Below are positions 46,901 through 58,005 of a DNA stretch of 64,000 bases, in pieces (the first letter of the stretch is position 1; each line of letters starts with the position of its first letter). The translations under genes and the position numbers were made by a program. Source of the DNA: Hyparrhenia diplandra. Its lineage: Eukaryota; Streptophyta; Magnoliopsida; Poales; Poaceae. The notes under the pieces are model-generated. The model was not told the DNA's origin. It did not search any database and saw nothing but the letters and a program-made list of their open reading frames with translations. The DNA is taken from assembly GCA_015847255.1 (NCBI GenBank), contig JADLZK010006454.1, positions 1 through 64,000 on the forward strand. The letters run 5' to 3'.

Positions 46901-49900
46901 TTGCTCCACTCCGGTTGATACGGGGCAAGCGTCCGAGGCGAGGGCATCCGTGGCGGACCCAGGCACCGGAGTCTCGCCGGTGCACCCCGCACCTCACCTT
47001 CACCGGGTCGGACATCACCTACGTCGCAGCAGATTTTGCCTCTACATGCATGATCCTCGAGCCCCCCGGATCGCTCTCAGCGCCCTCCGTACCTCGCCGG
47101 CACCGTTGACTACGGGTTGTTGCTTCACCGGTCTCCCTCCACCAGTTGGTGGTGTACACCAGCCGATTCGGGCGGGTGTGTCGACACTCGGCGCTCCACC
47201 TCTGGCTCGCCCGTCTTCCTTGGCGGCAACTTGGCAATCTGGTCAGCCATAGCGTCCGTCACCGGTCGTCTCCCGCTCCAATCTTTCAGGGGAGTACCCG
47301 CGCTATTGCCAACGGCGCGGTCGAGGGCTTCACACAGCTCCGGCGACTCCTCGCCGAGCTCCACAGCCCTCTCCGGGAAGACGCTGGTCTACTGCGACAA
47401 CGTCGGCGCCGTCTACCTCTCCACCAACCCCCGCGCAGCACCAGAGGACCAAGCATGGAGATCGATCTACACTTTCGTCCGTGATCGGGTCGCCATCGGG
47501 CGGTTCGGGTCTGCATGTCCCAACCACCTCCAGTTCAGCCCGACATCTTCACCAAGGGTCTCCCATCCTCGACCTTCACCGAGTTTTCGCTCCGACCCTC
47601 AACATCACCCGTGGCTAGTTGCGCCACGTGGGGGGGCTCTGTGTTGTACTTCTTTTCGTGTCCGGTCACGCAAACTCGCTGCGACGGTAGTTCGGGGCCG
47701 GGGGGTGTTGGAGTATGAGTATTAGGCCCATGAGGCTAGGCCCATGAGGCCCATGTATGCAACTATATGACTACCCTTCTAGGGTTAGCCCTAATTGAGG
47801 AATCATATTTTAACACATCCAAATAGATATATTCTTGTTAAAATATGTGGTTTATTTTTAGTATTTTATACTATGCTTATTACTCTACACTATGGAGAGT
47901 AGCATTTTGTTAAACAACCCTACAAATTGTGTTCCTTCAAAGCTTCAGCTCGCAGTATGCTGAGTTTAGAGGAGGAGGAGGAGGGAGGAGGGGGGGGGGG
48001 GGGGGGGGGGGTAGAGTGTACTTATGCTGTGGAATTACTCTGTTGTATAGGATGCTACTTTGAATATACCCTTGCATTCCTCTGTGCATAGTGTTGCCCC
48101 ATTGGGAATGGTAATGGATGTGTTTCTGAACTTCTATAGTTCTACTCTTGTAAACCAGAACATTCAGGTTGGATAGAGGACTAAGTGGCCTAGTTTTTAC
48201 TCTGCTTTGTTCTAACTAGTATTTTTTTTGTTGGTTCTCTTTAATAAATGGACGAGCAAACTACGATTCGTGTATCTTTTGTTATCTTATCAATAATCTG
48301 AACACCATCATATTCCTGTTTCTTTAGTTTTTGTTCAGAAACCTCTCTATGTAGTGGTTGTTCATGTTGTATAAATTGTTTTTTTTTGGCATTTTTCCCT
48401 AGCATCACATAACCATATTTTTTTCTTGTTATGGCACTGATGTGCTTGCCAGTATTTACCAATTGCCACATTTTAATGGTCCTTAATGTTATTAAAGTTA
48501 TATTATACTTCTTGGCTTCTTGCAGAGATTTGGCACCCACAAAACAAATCCATTGCCTGACAAGAAGTACATCACCCTGGTTAGAAAATACTATTTTTCC
48601 ACAATCATGTTTTGTATTTGATCAATACACAACTACTTAGGCTTTTTTTGTGTTTAAAATTGTTGATTATATGAAACAGGTATCTCTCAGTGGGCACCTA
48701 TTTGATAAGTTCCTTATAAATGAAGCTTTGGACATCATTGAGACAGCTAAAGGTTCATTTCGCTTGGTTAGATGTGAAGTTGGACAAAGCATGGATGATA
48801 TGTCATACTCAGAGCTTGAAGTAAGCATTTAACTTCGTACAGAACCTCAAATTAGTTAGGATAAAATCTTCTCTGGAAAATGTATTAGGGTAAATCTTAT
48901 TGAAGAAGAGTAGTTACTAGTTCCTAGTTTATTTTTTTTAAAGAACAAATCTTCTGCTGGTTAACACAACCATAATTTGATTTGTTTCTGAAACATATGA
49001 TGCACACCTTTTTGCAGGTAGGAGCAGATGATACTGCCACATTGGATAAAATTATTGATTCTTTGACTTCTCTAGCTAATAAACATAGCGGAGATCATGA
49101 TGCCGGAAAAGAAACTGAATTAGCTCTGAAGATAGGAAAAGTCAATGAGTGTGAAACTGATGACACTTTTTGATAAAGGAGGGCCAAAGGTTTTAATTCT
49201 TGGAGCTGGAAGAGTTTGTCGACCAGCTGCTGAGTTTCTAGCATCTTACCCAGACATATGTACTTATGGTGTTGATGACCATAACACAGATCAAATTCAT
49301 GTTATTGTGGCATCTTTATATCAAAAAGATGCAGAAGAGGTTCTCGCAATGATGCATTCTCCATCTCTTGTTATTTTCTCTGTACTGTTTGGTCAATTGG
49401 TTGTTTGCCTGACTTGCTATATTAACATGATCTATGGACATCAATGAGAAATACTAAATTAAAAATACTGTATTTGATCTTCTTGTATACAATATTTGTG
49501 AATTAAACCTTTATCTTCTCATGTCTCTGTATCTGTACATGCAGACAGTTGATGGTATTGAAAATACAACTGCTGCCCAGCTTGATGTTGCTGATATTAA
49601 AAGCCTATCAGATCTTGTTTCTCAGGTAAATTCCTTTCACCCTGATACTCAAATGATAAAAATCTGAGTGGAACCCATTATTTTTAACCAAATTCATTCG
49701 CACTTAGGCAATAGCTCCTATGTGGTTCAGGATGTTGACCTGTGCATTCTTTCTGGCAAAATATTTAACTTGTACCCCTGGATTTGATAATTACAGTACT
49801 AACTTGTCAGGATATTAATGGTGCGAGCTTCTCTTGCAGGTTGAGGTTGTAATTAGCTTGCTGCCTGCTAGTTTCCATGCTGCCATTGCAAGAGTATGCA

Positions 49901-51983
49901 TAGAGGTAATCTTCTTATCTGTTCGTGGTGATTTTATAAAATCCTTGGAGCTCTGTCGAAGCATTAAACCAATTATTGATGTGATATTTTACTGTGAGGG
50001 ACTTTGACTGACAAATTCATCTATTATAGCTCAAGAAGCAAATGGTAACGGCAAGCTATGTGGATGAATCCATGTCAAACTTGAGCCAAGCTGCCGAAGG
50101 TGCAGGTGTAACTATACTTTGTGAAATGGGCCTAGATCCTGGCATAGGTACTTCCTCAATGTAATGGTCACTGAGAAAGTGCTCTTTCATCATAAGTTAA
50201 TTTTCCAATAGAAGCAAGCTTAACTATATTTATGTTATGCAGATCACTTGATGTCAATGAAGATGATTGATGAAGCTCATGCACGAAAGGGGAAAATAAA
50301 GGCATTTACATCTTACTGTGGTGGATTGCCATCTCCAGCTGCAGCAAACAATCCGCTTGCCTATAAATTCAGGTAGATGAGTATCCATGTTCTAAGTAAT
50401 TCAGTTATCAGTACTAGCACAATTAGGTTTATACATGCAAATTAACAATAAATTTCACATGGCGTCCATTCAAAAAATATTTCACGTGGCAAATTTTTTT
50501 TGGAATACTAATAGTTATCTTCCTCCTTCAGTTGGAGCCCAGCTGGTGCCCTCCGGGCAGGGAAAAATCCTGCTGTCTACAAATTTCTTGGAGAGACGAT
50601 CCATGTAGATGGTAAGTCTGTTGCAATTTTGTTTCTCCTGACCTGCTACACTGAATAAGGAGCAAATGCTTGCTCGCCTGCTCCCCTTTTTTCAAAGGAT
50701 GACAGTGGCTTTACATGATCGTTGAAAAGAGAAGTAGATGGACAAATTGCAGCACACATCTCATATAAACACACTGATAGGAATAGAACCAATTCAAGAG
50801 GTACCCATGATGGCCATGTATTAGTTTTCTGTCCACAAATAAACAAACTGTGGAGATACGGAGCACTTGGATCTATTTCATATCCTGGAATCTAATACTG
50901 TTTTGAAACAATGGATTACTCCATACAGCTATTGAGTGATTTACTTACCACTTCAATAGGTCATAACTTGTTTGAATCAGCAAAGAGGCTCAGACTACCG
51001 GAGCTTCCAGCTTTTGCTCTGGAACACTTGCCGAATCGGAATTCCTTGATATATGGAGACCTTTATGGTATCTCCAAAGAAGCATCTACTATATACAGGG
51101 CTACTCTTCGTTACGAAGGTAAGCATCTGAATACCTTTTGCTTCAGTGAGGCACTCCTTTGATTGCAAGTCTGATTTCCATTCACCATTTTGCTGCACAT
51201 GTGCAGGCTTTAGTGAGATAATGGCAACCCTGTCGAAAATTGGGTTCTTTGATGCTGCAAATCATCCACTGCTGCAAGATACTAATCGCCCAACATATAA
51301 GGGTTTCCTTGATGAACTACTTAATAGTATCTCCACAACTAGCACAGACTTAGATATTGAAGCCTCAGGTGGATATGATGATGAATTGATTGCCAGACTG
51401 TTGAAGCTTGGGCATTGCAAAGATAAGGAAATAGCTTTTAAGACAGTCAAAACCATAAAGTTAGTCCTGATCCGTTCTACAAAGTTCACATCTTTTTATG
51501 AACTGTTGTAGTGCAATATACCATCAAGTTAAAAGAATCCCCAGGCAACAAATATTTAGGAATAATAGAAACAGGAACATGAATGCTGTAGTTGTACTTT
51601 TTATTTTATAACTGACAAGACACAATCATACATGAGCAGGTTCTTGGGATTACATGAAGAGACTCAAATTCCTAAGGGTTGTTCAAGTGCATTTGATATG
51701 ATTTGCCAACGAATGGAACAGAGGATGGCCTATGGCCACAATGAGCAAGTGAGGCTTTATACTATCTTAAAACCTGCTTAATATTATCTTAACACCTGTC
51801 TTATGTCTCATGTGTTGCATGTAGCTGTTAAAATATCTGTAGTACAGATCTTTCTTTCTAAAATCATTAGAGATTCAACCTTATACATTTATATTGTCAT
51901 ATTGTCATAAAAAAGAAGTCAGGAAGGTAATAGAAAAGAGGTAATATTCTCAAGCTTACTAACTAGCTTGGGACTAAAGGCTA

Positions 51984-52028
<45 letters not shown>

Positions 52029-52779
52029 GTTGTTGCCTTAATCAGTTCAGTTGTATATTCCCTTTTCTAAAAAAAATGACATGGACGAAACTCGGATATG
52101 AAAACACACTTTTCATTCCTAGCAGATTTGCAGTAGATTGCCAGTTTAATGATTAATGTGAATCCAAACTTCTTTTTTCAGACTCTGGTGTACCACCATA
52201 TTTTATACTGCTTTTACATCATGTTCAAAAAAAACGGATTAAATCAAATCAATGCCTTCCTCGGATAACCATTGCTGAGACACAGCTCCTGTAAATTCAG
52301 GACATGGTACTGCTCCATCACGAAGTCGAGGTGGAATACCCGGACGGGCAACCCACCGAAAAGCACCAAGCGACGCTACTGGAGTTCGGGAAGGTTGAAA
52401 ATGGCAGATCCACCGCTGCCATGGCCCTGACTGTTGGTATTCCAGCAGCAATAGGGGCCCTGGTAATAAACTTTATACTTGCACATTAATAAGGATAAAA
52501 GCCAAAAAAAAAAAAGGAAAATGGAAAATAATGTATGTTCATTTACTCTCGAACCATGTTATGTTGCAGCTATTGCTACAGAACAAGGTCCAGACGAAAG
52601 GAGTGATCAGGCCTCTACAACCGGAGATCTACATTCCAGGTGTGCTACTAGTTTTCATGCCTGTCCTTGTGGAATTATCATGACGCTGAACTGTACTGAC
52701 TCAGTGTATTTGCGTGTGTGAAGCATTGGAGATCTTGGAGTCGTCAGGCATCAAGCTGATTGAGAGAGTAGAGATTTGA
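38000..52779 (+). CDS. LKR/SDH: Bifunctional lysine-ketoglutarate reductase/saccharopine dehydrogenase
   Basis: First two steps of lysine breakdown by the saccharopine route: LKR (EC 1.5.1.8) joins lysine and 2-oxoglutarate, SDH (EC 1.5.1.9) releases aminoadipate semialdehyde and glutamate; cytosolic in plants. Coding exons: 38000-38020, 38139-38402, 38500-38586, 38669-38798, 39056-39229, 39784-39863, 40082-40198, 40585-40660, 41058-41227, 41540-41636, 41764-41928, 48526-48579, 48680-48820, 49018-49339, 49545-49625, 49840-49905, 50030-50147, 50243-50372, 50532-50611, 50960-51118, 51207-51459, 51640-51748, 52301-52462, 52570-52639 and 52724-52779, about 1060 residues. The start MGSAATE matches the maize protein as I recall it. 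LKR: GNGVVGILAETCNMWERRTP, FDYELIVGDDGKRSLAFGKF. SDH: VLILGAGRVCRPAAEFLASY (Rossmann GxGxxxxP), ASYVDESMSNLSQAA, GLDPGIDHLMSMKM. Frame breaks lie near 41217, 41824, 48546 and 49171. Intron 11 (6.6 kb) holds a copia element. Confidence 0.96.
41997..42099 (+). repeat. 5' LTR of the copia element
   Basis: Starts TGTTGGAGTATGAG and ends TTTTAACA. It differs from the 3' copy only by lacking a short ccatgtatgc-type stretch after tgaggcc. About 103 bases is short for the superfamily. Confidence 0.92.
42100..42110 (+). other. Primer binding site (initiator tRNA-Met type)
   Basis: TGGTATCTAGC directly follows the 5' LTR. The usual copia site is TGGTATCAGAGC, complementary to the 3' end of initiator tRNA-Met, so the first seven bases match. 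Confidence 0.7.
47694..47705 (+). other. Polypurine tract before the 3' LTR
   Basis: GGGGCCGGGGGG directly precedes the TG of the 3' LTR, the place where plus-strand synthesis is primed. Two C residues interrupt it. Confidence 0.6.
47706..47815 (+). repeat. 3' LTR of the copia element
   Basis: Same ends as the 5' copy; 110 bases. It contains an extra segment after tgaggccc that looks like a repeat of the local catgaggcc motif plus atgtatg. The host intron resumes with catcc. Confidence 0.92.
47968..48011 (+). repeat. Purine tract ending in a G run of over 20 bases
   Basis: A gaggaggaggagg tract leads into a G homopolymer of about 23 within LKR/SDH intron 11, 150 bases after the copia element. 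It could form a triplex or G-quadruplex. Length is uncertain given the homopolymer errors elsewhere. Confidence 0.8.
51984..52035. repeat. (GTT)n microsatellite in LKR/SDH intron 22
   Basis: About 14-17 perfect GTT units lie in the intron between exons 22 and 23, with one interruption near the end (gttgtgttg). Confidence 0.92.
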
Positions 52780-53468
52780 AAGTTCCAAGTCACTGTCAGT
52801 TCGGATCAACTTGCTGCGGCTGTGGCTGCGCTGCAGCGGTTGAATGTGTAAAGAAAGCTGCTGCAGCTACAGTGAAACGGCTGCAATGTATGATATAGCT
52901 GGGGTACATATATCTTCTGTGCGTAGTAATATGCCCTGTCGTGGCAAAGAAACCTCTGTATATATGACCTCAAATAATGCCCCCGCAAAGAAACCTCTGT
53001 ATACATATGACCATCAAAAAATGCCGATCAGTTGGCTTTGGCTCTTTAGAGGGGTTAGGTATAATAATGCGGCCGAGAGCCCGTGCTGCCACGCTGGTCC
53101 ACGGCACCACACTATTGCCAATCAGACAAAACATCAGACTTGTAGGTTTACGATGCATATAAGCAACCAGCAAAGCAGCTAAAGCATAGATCAGATATTC
53201 AGATGAGACATCAGAGCAACAACCACCTGCGTTGCCTGAGGTTTACATTGCATCAGTTCTCCCAATGAACATTGTGCCCTGTGATCATCAGTCGTAAACA
53301 CAAGCAACATGAATCACCAAGCGGAGAACCTTGTCTTAAAAACATGTGGTACAGGTTACAGTCGCCGGGGATCTAATTTGCTAAACAATCTTTGCATAGA
53401 ATCTCATGATACAATAATCAAAAAGATCCAGAGTTCTAAAAACAACAGATACCATGAAGACGCAATGA
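52780..53468. other. Convergent 3' regions of LKR/SDH and RPT1
   Basis: Non-coding. The word gcaaagaaacctctgtata occurs at 52944 and 52985, a 41-base direct repeat. It probably contains the 3' UTRs of both genes; their ends may overlap, but no poly(A) site can be fixed from sequence alone. Confidence 0.55.
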
Positions 53469-56400
53469 CTAGTTGTAAACCATATACTTGGGTGTTGCAC
53501 TGAATTTCTGGTAGCCCTTGATGACCTTGTTGACAGCATCGAGAAAATCCTTTTCTGTCACTGTTTTCCTGCGGGCACGAATGGCATACATCCCGGCTTC
53601 TGTGCAAACGCTCCTTATATCCGCTCCTGAAGTAACAAACAAGGCCATGTGAGAACCTGACCATCTATCGAAAAGTCTTCCAGTAAAACAATCGAATCAA
53701 GCACAAAACAATCTGGTGGTCAAACCACAAGTCACTCACCAGTAGAGTTGGGGCAGAGCCGTGCTAGAAGCTCGAAACGAATATCTCGCTCGCAATTCAT
53801 GGTTCGTGTATGGATCTTGAAAATTTGGGTACGGCCCTCCAAGTCAGGTAGCCCGAATTCTACCTTTCTGTCCAGACGACCAGGACGCAGAAGCGCAGGA
53901 TCCAAGGTATCAGGCCTGGAGAAAAAAGAGAACGCAGTCAGCTTCTCAGGCCTTGGATATGGCCAATAAATTTTATAGCCATAAGTTTTAAGGCATTGAG
54001 CCTATAAACAATCGGTTTTCATGCAGAACTTCGCATAGTAAAAATCCTATTTTATTTCAGATAATATCTTCAGATTAGGGTATGAGGTAATCACCTAAAA
54101 AGATCTGAAATCACATGGAAGTAGAATGAAAAAATGAAATACCTATTAGTGGCCATGAGAACTTTGATGTTCCCTCTTGCATCAAACCCATCAAGCTGGT
54201 TTACTATTTCCAACATTGTCCGTTGCACCTCATTGTCACCACCCACCCCATCATCAAAACGAGCACCACCAATCGCATCAACTTCATCAAAGAAAACAAT
54301 GCATGCTTTCTTTGAGCGGGCCATCTACAATAGAGAAATTTGTTTCAGAAATATGTTGAACAGAAAAAAAAAAAAATGTGATGAATCTTTACGGATTCGC
54401 AGCCCTAGATATACCTGGAACAGTTCTCTGACCATCCGAGCACCTTCTCCAACATATTTCTGAACCAACTCGCTTCCAATTACACGAATGAAACAAGCAT
54501 CAGTCCTATTTGCTACAGCTCTTGCAAGAAGAGTCTTGCCAGTACCAGGTGGGCCATAGCAAAGGACGCCTTTTGAGGGTCAATACCAAGCTTGACAAAC
54601 TTTTCTGGGTGAAGCATAGGAAGTTCAACAACCTGCAAAAATGGTACAGCAAAAGAGTAAACAAAATAGGTCCCATAACTAACTGTTGATGCAGTATGTG
54701 CCAGCTCACAACAAGGAAAAAGTATGACATACTTCACGCATCTTCTCAATCTGCTCCTTGCAGCCACCAACATCGTTGTAAGTCACATCAGGCTTTTCCT
54801 CCACAGTCATCATGGTAACGCTTGGGTCAATTTTTGGTGGAAGAGGGATCTGAATCTGGTACTTGTTACGATCAACACTGCAACAAGCATCAGGTGTGAG
54901 ATCACAAATTTTTTTCACTAGGTGGGAAAAGTTAACTTGTTCAGGAACAATAGCACAATGCGCAGAGAAATAACCAAAAGTCCAGTCATGTTTCAGCAAC
55001 AAAATGAATGCACAGAATCATTTTTAGATTAACCAACCTAAGATCATTTTCAGAATAACCAACCTTTTCATCTCTTAATATTATGGGGCAGAGTTTTTAT
55101 ACTATAGCATCCAACCTATCTATGCAGCTAAGAATTATTTGCAATGCAATAGCACTATTCAATGAGGACTAAAATACAAAGAAACACTAGATTCGATATT
55201 GATTTTCAGAAACACTACGCTCCTACCAAGTCATGGTCATGGAGTACAGGTGATTCAATAAAGCAAATGCTTTCACATCTATGACAAATCAAGCATGTAA
55301 AGATCGTGACATCTTTCCAAGGGACATGGAAATCACTACGCGAATGGCCATTGCTTTTCTTACCTTCTAATAAGTAATAACTCAAATAAATAAGCATTGT
55401 TCTCATAAGACATGCAGATTGCATGATGGCATATCAGTTTCTTACAAATAATCGCCGAAAAGCATGGGCCAGTTTTATACATTTATCACGAGCACATAAA
55501 TGCATCATAGTGCTGTAGTATAAGTGAATGACAAAGTATGATATGCTTAAATTGAAAACACATGATGGCATACCCGACCCTCATCCCTTCCTCGATATCA
55601 GTTGGAGAGACCTTATCCCCCAGTCCAACCACAAACTGCAGGGTTCAAAACAAGGCATAAGAAAAAGGTGCACAGTTTCTTGGTGGCATGAGATGGAAAC
55701 AAAATGGCAAGCATGGCATACCTTTGCAATTTGTTTCACATTTATAACATATTTGGCATCATCCGTATTAGGGCTTATAATCTTTGTACACCTTGCTACC
55801 TGCAGAAGGATAAAGGGAGGTTATTAGCGAGCTGGCACATGTAAAACTGAAACCGAAAAGATTTTGTGCCCAACTATGATGCATTGTAGGTCATAACTGA
55901 AATCTGTAAAACTACTAAGTAACACTATCAGGTTCAATTAACATACTTGTAATGGTTGTTCTTCTTGCATCATCTGTTTATCTGAAACCAAATCCCACTG
56001 GCTAGGTGGAGCCAGCCCTGTATCAGACTCCTTTATCCCTGCATTTAGTATAAGAGCACTGATTCAAAAGGAGCTTCCTATAACATTAAAACAAGATGAT
56101 GAATTGCAGAACAACATCAAACACAATAGAACACACCAGACATAACACATAATAGAAAACACCAGACATAAGATGTGGTCTCATAGCCAATTCATCTTAC
56201 TGCTAAAACAAAAATGATACAGTCTGTGTGCCTACTGATTATAATCTTTAGGTGAATGTATTAGGTGGCATCACGAGGCTGGCATTGTTTCCAAATGGTG
56301 CTGGCATCCAAGGAAGAGATGCCTGCCAGTTAGTGTGTTTTGACTGCAAAAGTGCAGAATCACCAGCGCTGAATGCAGCAAGGCAAGTTTGACGGCTCAG

Positions 56401-58005
56401 ATGCCACCGGTTCTTACCCAGCTTGGTCTTGTTATCTCACAACTCACATGTTTCCTGATCAAACTAATCAGTTGTTCAAGAAGGCATACTTTCATGGAAT
56501 CACAATACCTCTTAACCACCATAGGACTGCAGGTATGAGAGAAGCTAACTGAAATATGTCAGTATACATACATCATAAAGTCCAAGGTCATAATCAGGTA
56601 GTACTTCTAAAATCCACTTCTCCCATTGTACAGGTGAAAACAGAACACAATTCAGCTAATGGTTTTGAGGTTCTACCAATTGAATTACCATGCAAAACAA
56701 TAATGAGGTCACATGTCAGATTCTTTGTAGGTTAGCATTTTGATATTTTGCAACATTGCATATTTATGGTTAAGTTACAATAGTGGTCCAAGATGGAGTG
56801 ATGGTGGTTGTAAACAGGTAAAGATTGCTTAAGTTGATTCACTATTGCATCAAGTGAAACTTCTGAAATTAGAGGCTCATTTAGCTGCTCTACTACGACT
56901 ACTACGGTAACAGGCTTACACAAGTATACAGGGTAGGTTGGTAGCTATTGATGACTGCTGTGAAATGAAAAAGTCGATGCCAGACTGATACAGCTACATG
57001 CTCTAATGATCAATCAGAGGGGTCAACATCCAAACAAGAACTAAATTATTCAAATCCTAAACTTTTCAGCAATGTAATAGACAGTCACAAGCACATATGC
57101 GCAAATTATTGTCATTTATGCATATCAAAGGTTCAGAACCTATGCCAACTGCTTGCTGATGCCACGAACATAGTGATCCAACCAAGTAAAATAAAATGAA
57201 CTGGTATAAGATCAATAATTGTCAACACACATATGCAGGAATTGTTTGAAGCTCAGTGATGTTCAAATAACCTTGCTATAATTAGCTTAACTAATGGATT
57301 GGAACAGTATTGTTGCTGTCACTGAACAACATCTGGTGTTGCTGATCTGAAAATGAAAGTGGCTACTAACTGAATAAGAAAGCACATCATTACACCTTAA
57401 CCATTTGGATAACTACATGTGAGATCGTTAATTAAATGAAACTCCCTATTAGCTGCAAGTAAATAGCCAGCTGAAACAACTGTTGCCAACTGAATATATT
57501 CTCAGTGTAATAACTTAACAATCTAATCTAGATCAAACTTATTCGTAGGACACAACTCAGAAACAAACTGGCCTCCATCTCCATGGCTAAACGAAAAAAA
57601 CATATAAAAATTTTTTTCACTCACCACAAAGATCATTGATTTTCTTAGCCATTTCCTTGATCTCCTTCTCGACCTTCTTAATGCTGGCCGAGTATGGTCC
57701 AAGCCCCTGCAACAGCATCCAGCAAACCAAAAAATTAGCAAACCTAAATAGCAAAAATTAGCAGTTTCTCACCCCTCAAATCACACACGGCGACCTAAAT
57801 CTGGGAATAGCACGATGCCATAGCAAAACAGAGGGCATCCCCACCCCCCAAAGACCAAAATCAGCAAAAGAATACTAGATCCACGAGATCAGAGAGATGC
57901 AAAGGTCGAGACACGTACATAGGTTTTGAGGAGCGCAATATCGTCTTCATCGAGCGGGCGTGGGTTCTTTTCATTCATAATATCATCCTCAGGTTCAGGC
58001 GCCAT
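53469..58005 (-). CDS. RPT1: 26S proteasome regulatory subunit 7, AAA ATPase RPT1
   Basis: ATPase of the 19S base that unfolds ubiquitinated substrates and opens the 20S gate; cytosol and nucleus. Ten exons on the minus strand: 57919-58005, 57625-57706, 55947-56038, 55722-55799, 55574-55635, 54733-54876, 54415-54632, 54143-54324, 53740-53915 and 53469-53626, about 425 residues, the normal RPT1 size. The start [20 protein letters not shown] is followed by a coiled-coil segment ([18 protein letters not shown]). The OB-type region includes [17 protein letters not shown]. The AAA domain entry is [17 protein letters not shown]. Walker B is [18 protein letters not shown], the sensor is [19 protein letters not shown], and the arginine-finger region is [11 protein letters not shown]. 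The tail ends PKYMVYN. One missing base at about 54577 (CCTCAAAAGG) shifts the frame just before Walker A. All splice sites are GT/AG. It is convergent with LKR/SDH. Identity is very secure. Confidence 0.96.

Larger units (their letters stand above)
41997..47815 (+). mobile_element. Ty1/copia LTR retrotransposon inserted in LKR/SDH intron 11
   Basis: Two short LTRs (103 and 110 bases, TG...CA ends) bound a GC-rich interior of 5.6 kb in the sense orientation of the host gene. The 4-base flank catc is present on both sides as target duplication. A tRNA-Met type primer site follows the left LTR and a G-rich polypurine tract precedes the right one. Coding relics run in copia order: Gag (KMKAMADSLGDLGW, near 43550), protease region with an ADSGA-type site (near 44260), GAG-pre-integrase WHRRLGHL (near 44680), integrase end (FGCACYP and FLGYSPDHKGYRCYDL, 45340-45480), reverse transcriptase pieces (46180-46830) and RNase H end (DIFTKGLPSSTF, near 47545). 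The frame changes many times, so no intact polyprotein exists as sequenced. Near-identical LTRs argue for a recent insertion. Confidence 0.93.
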
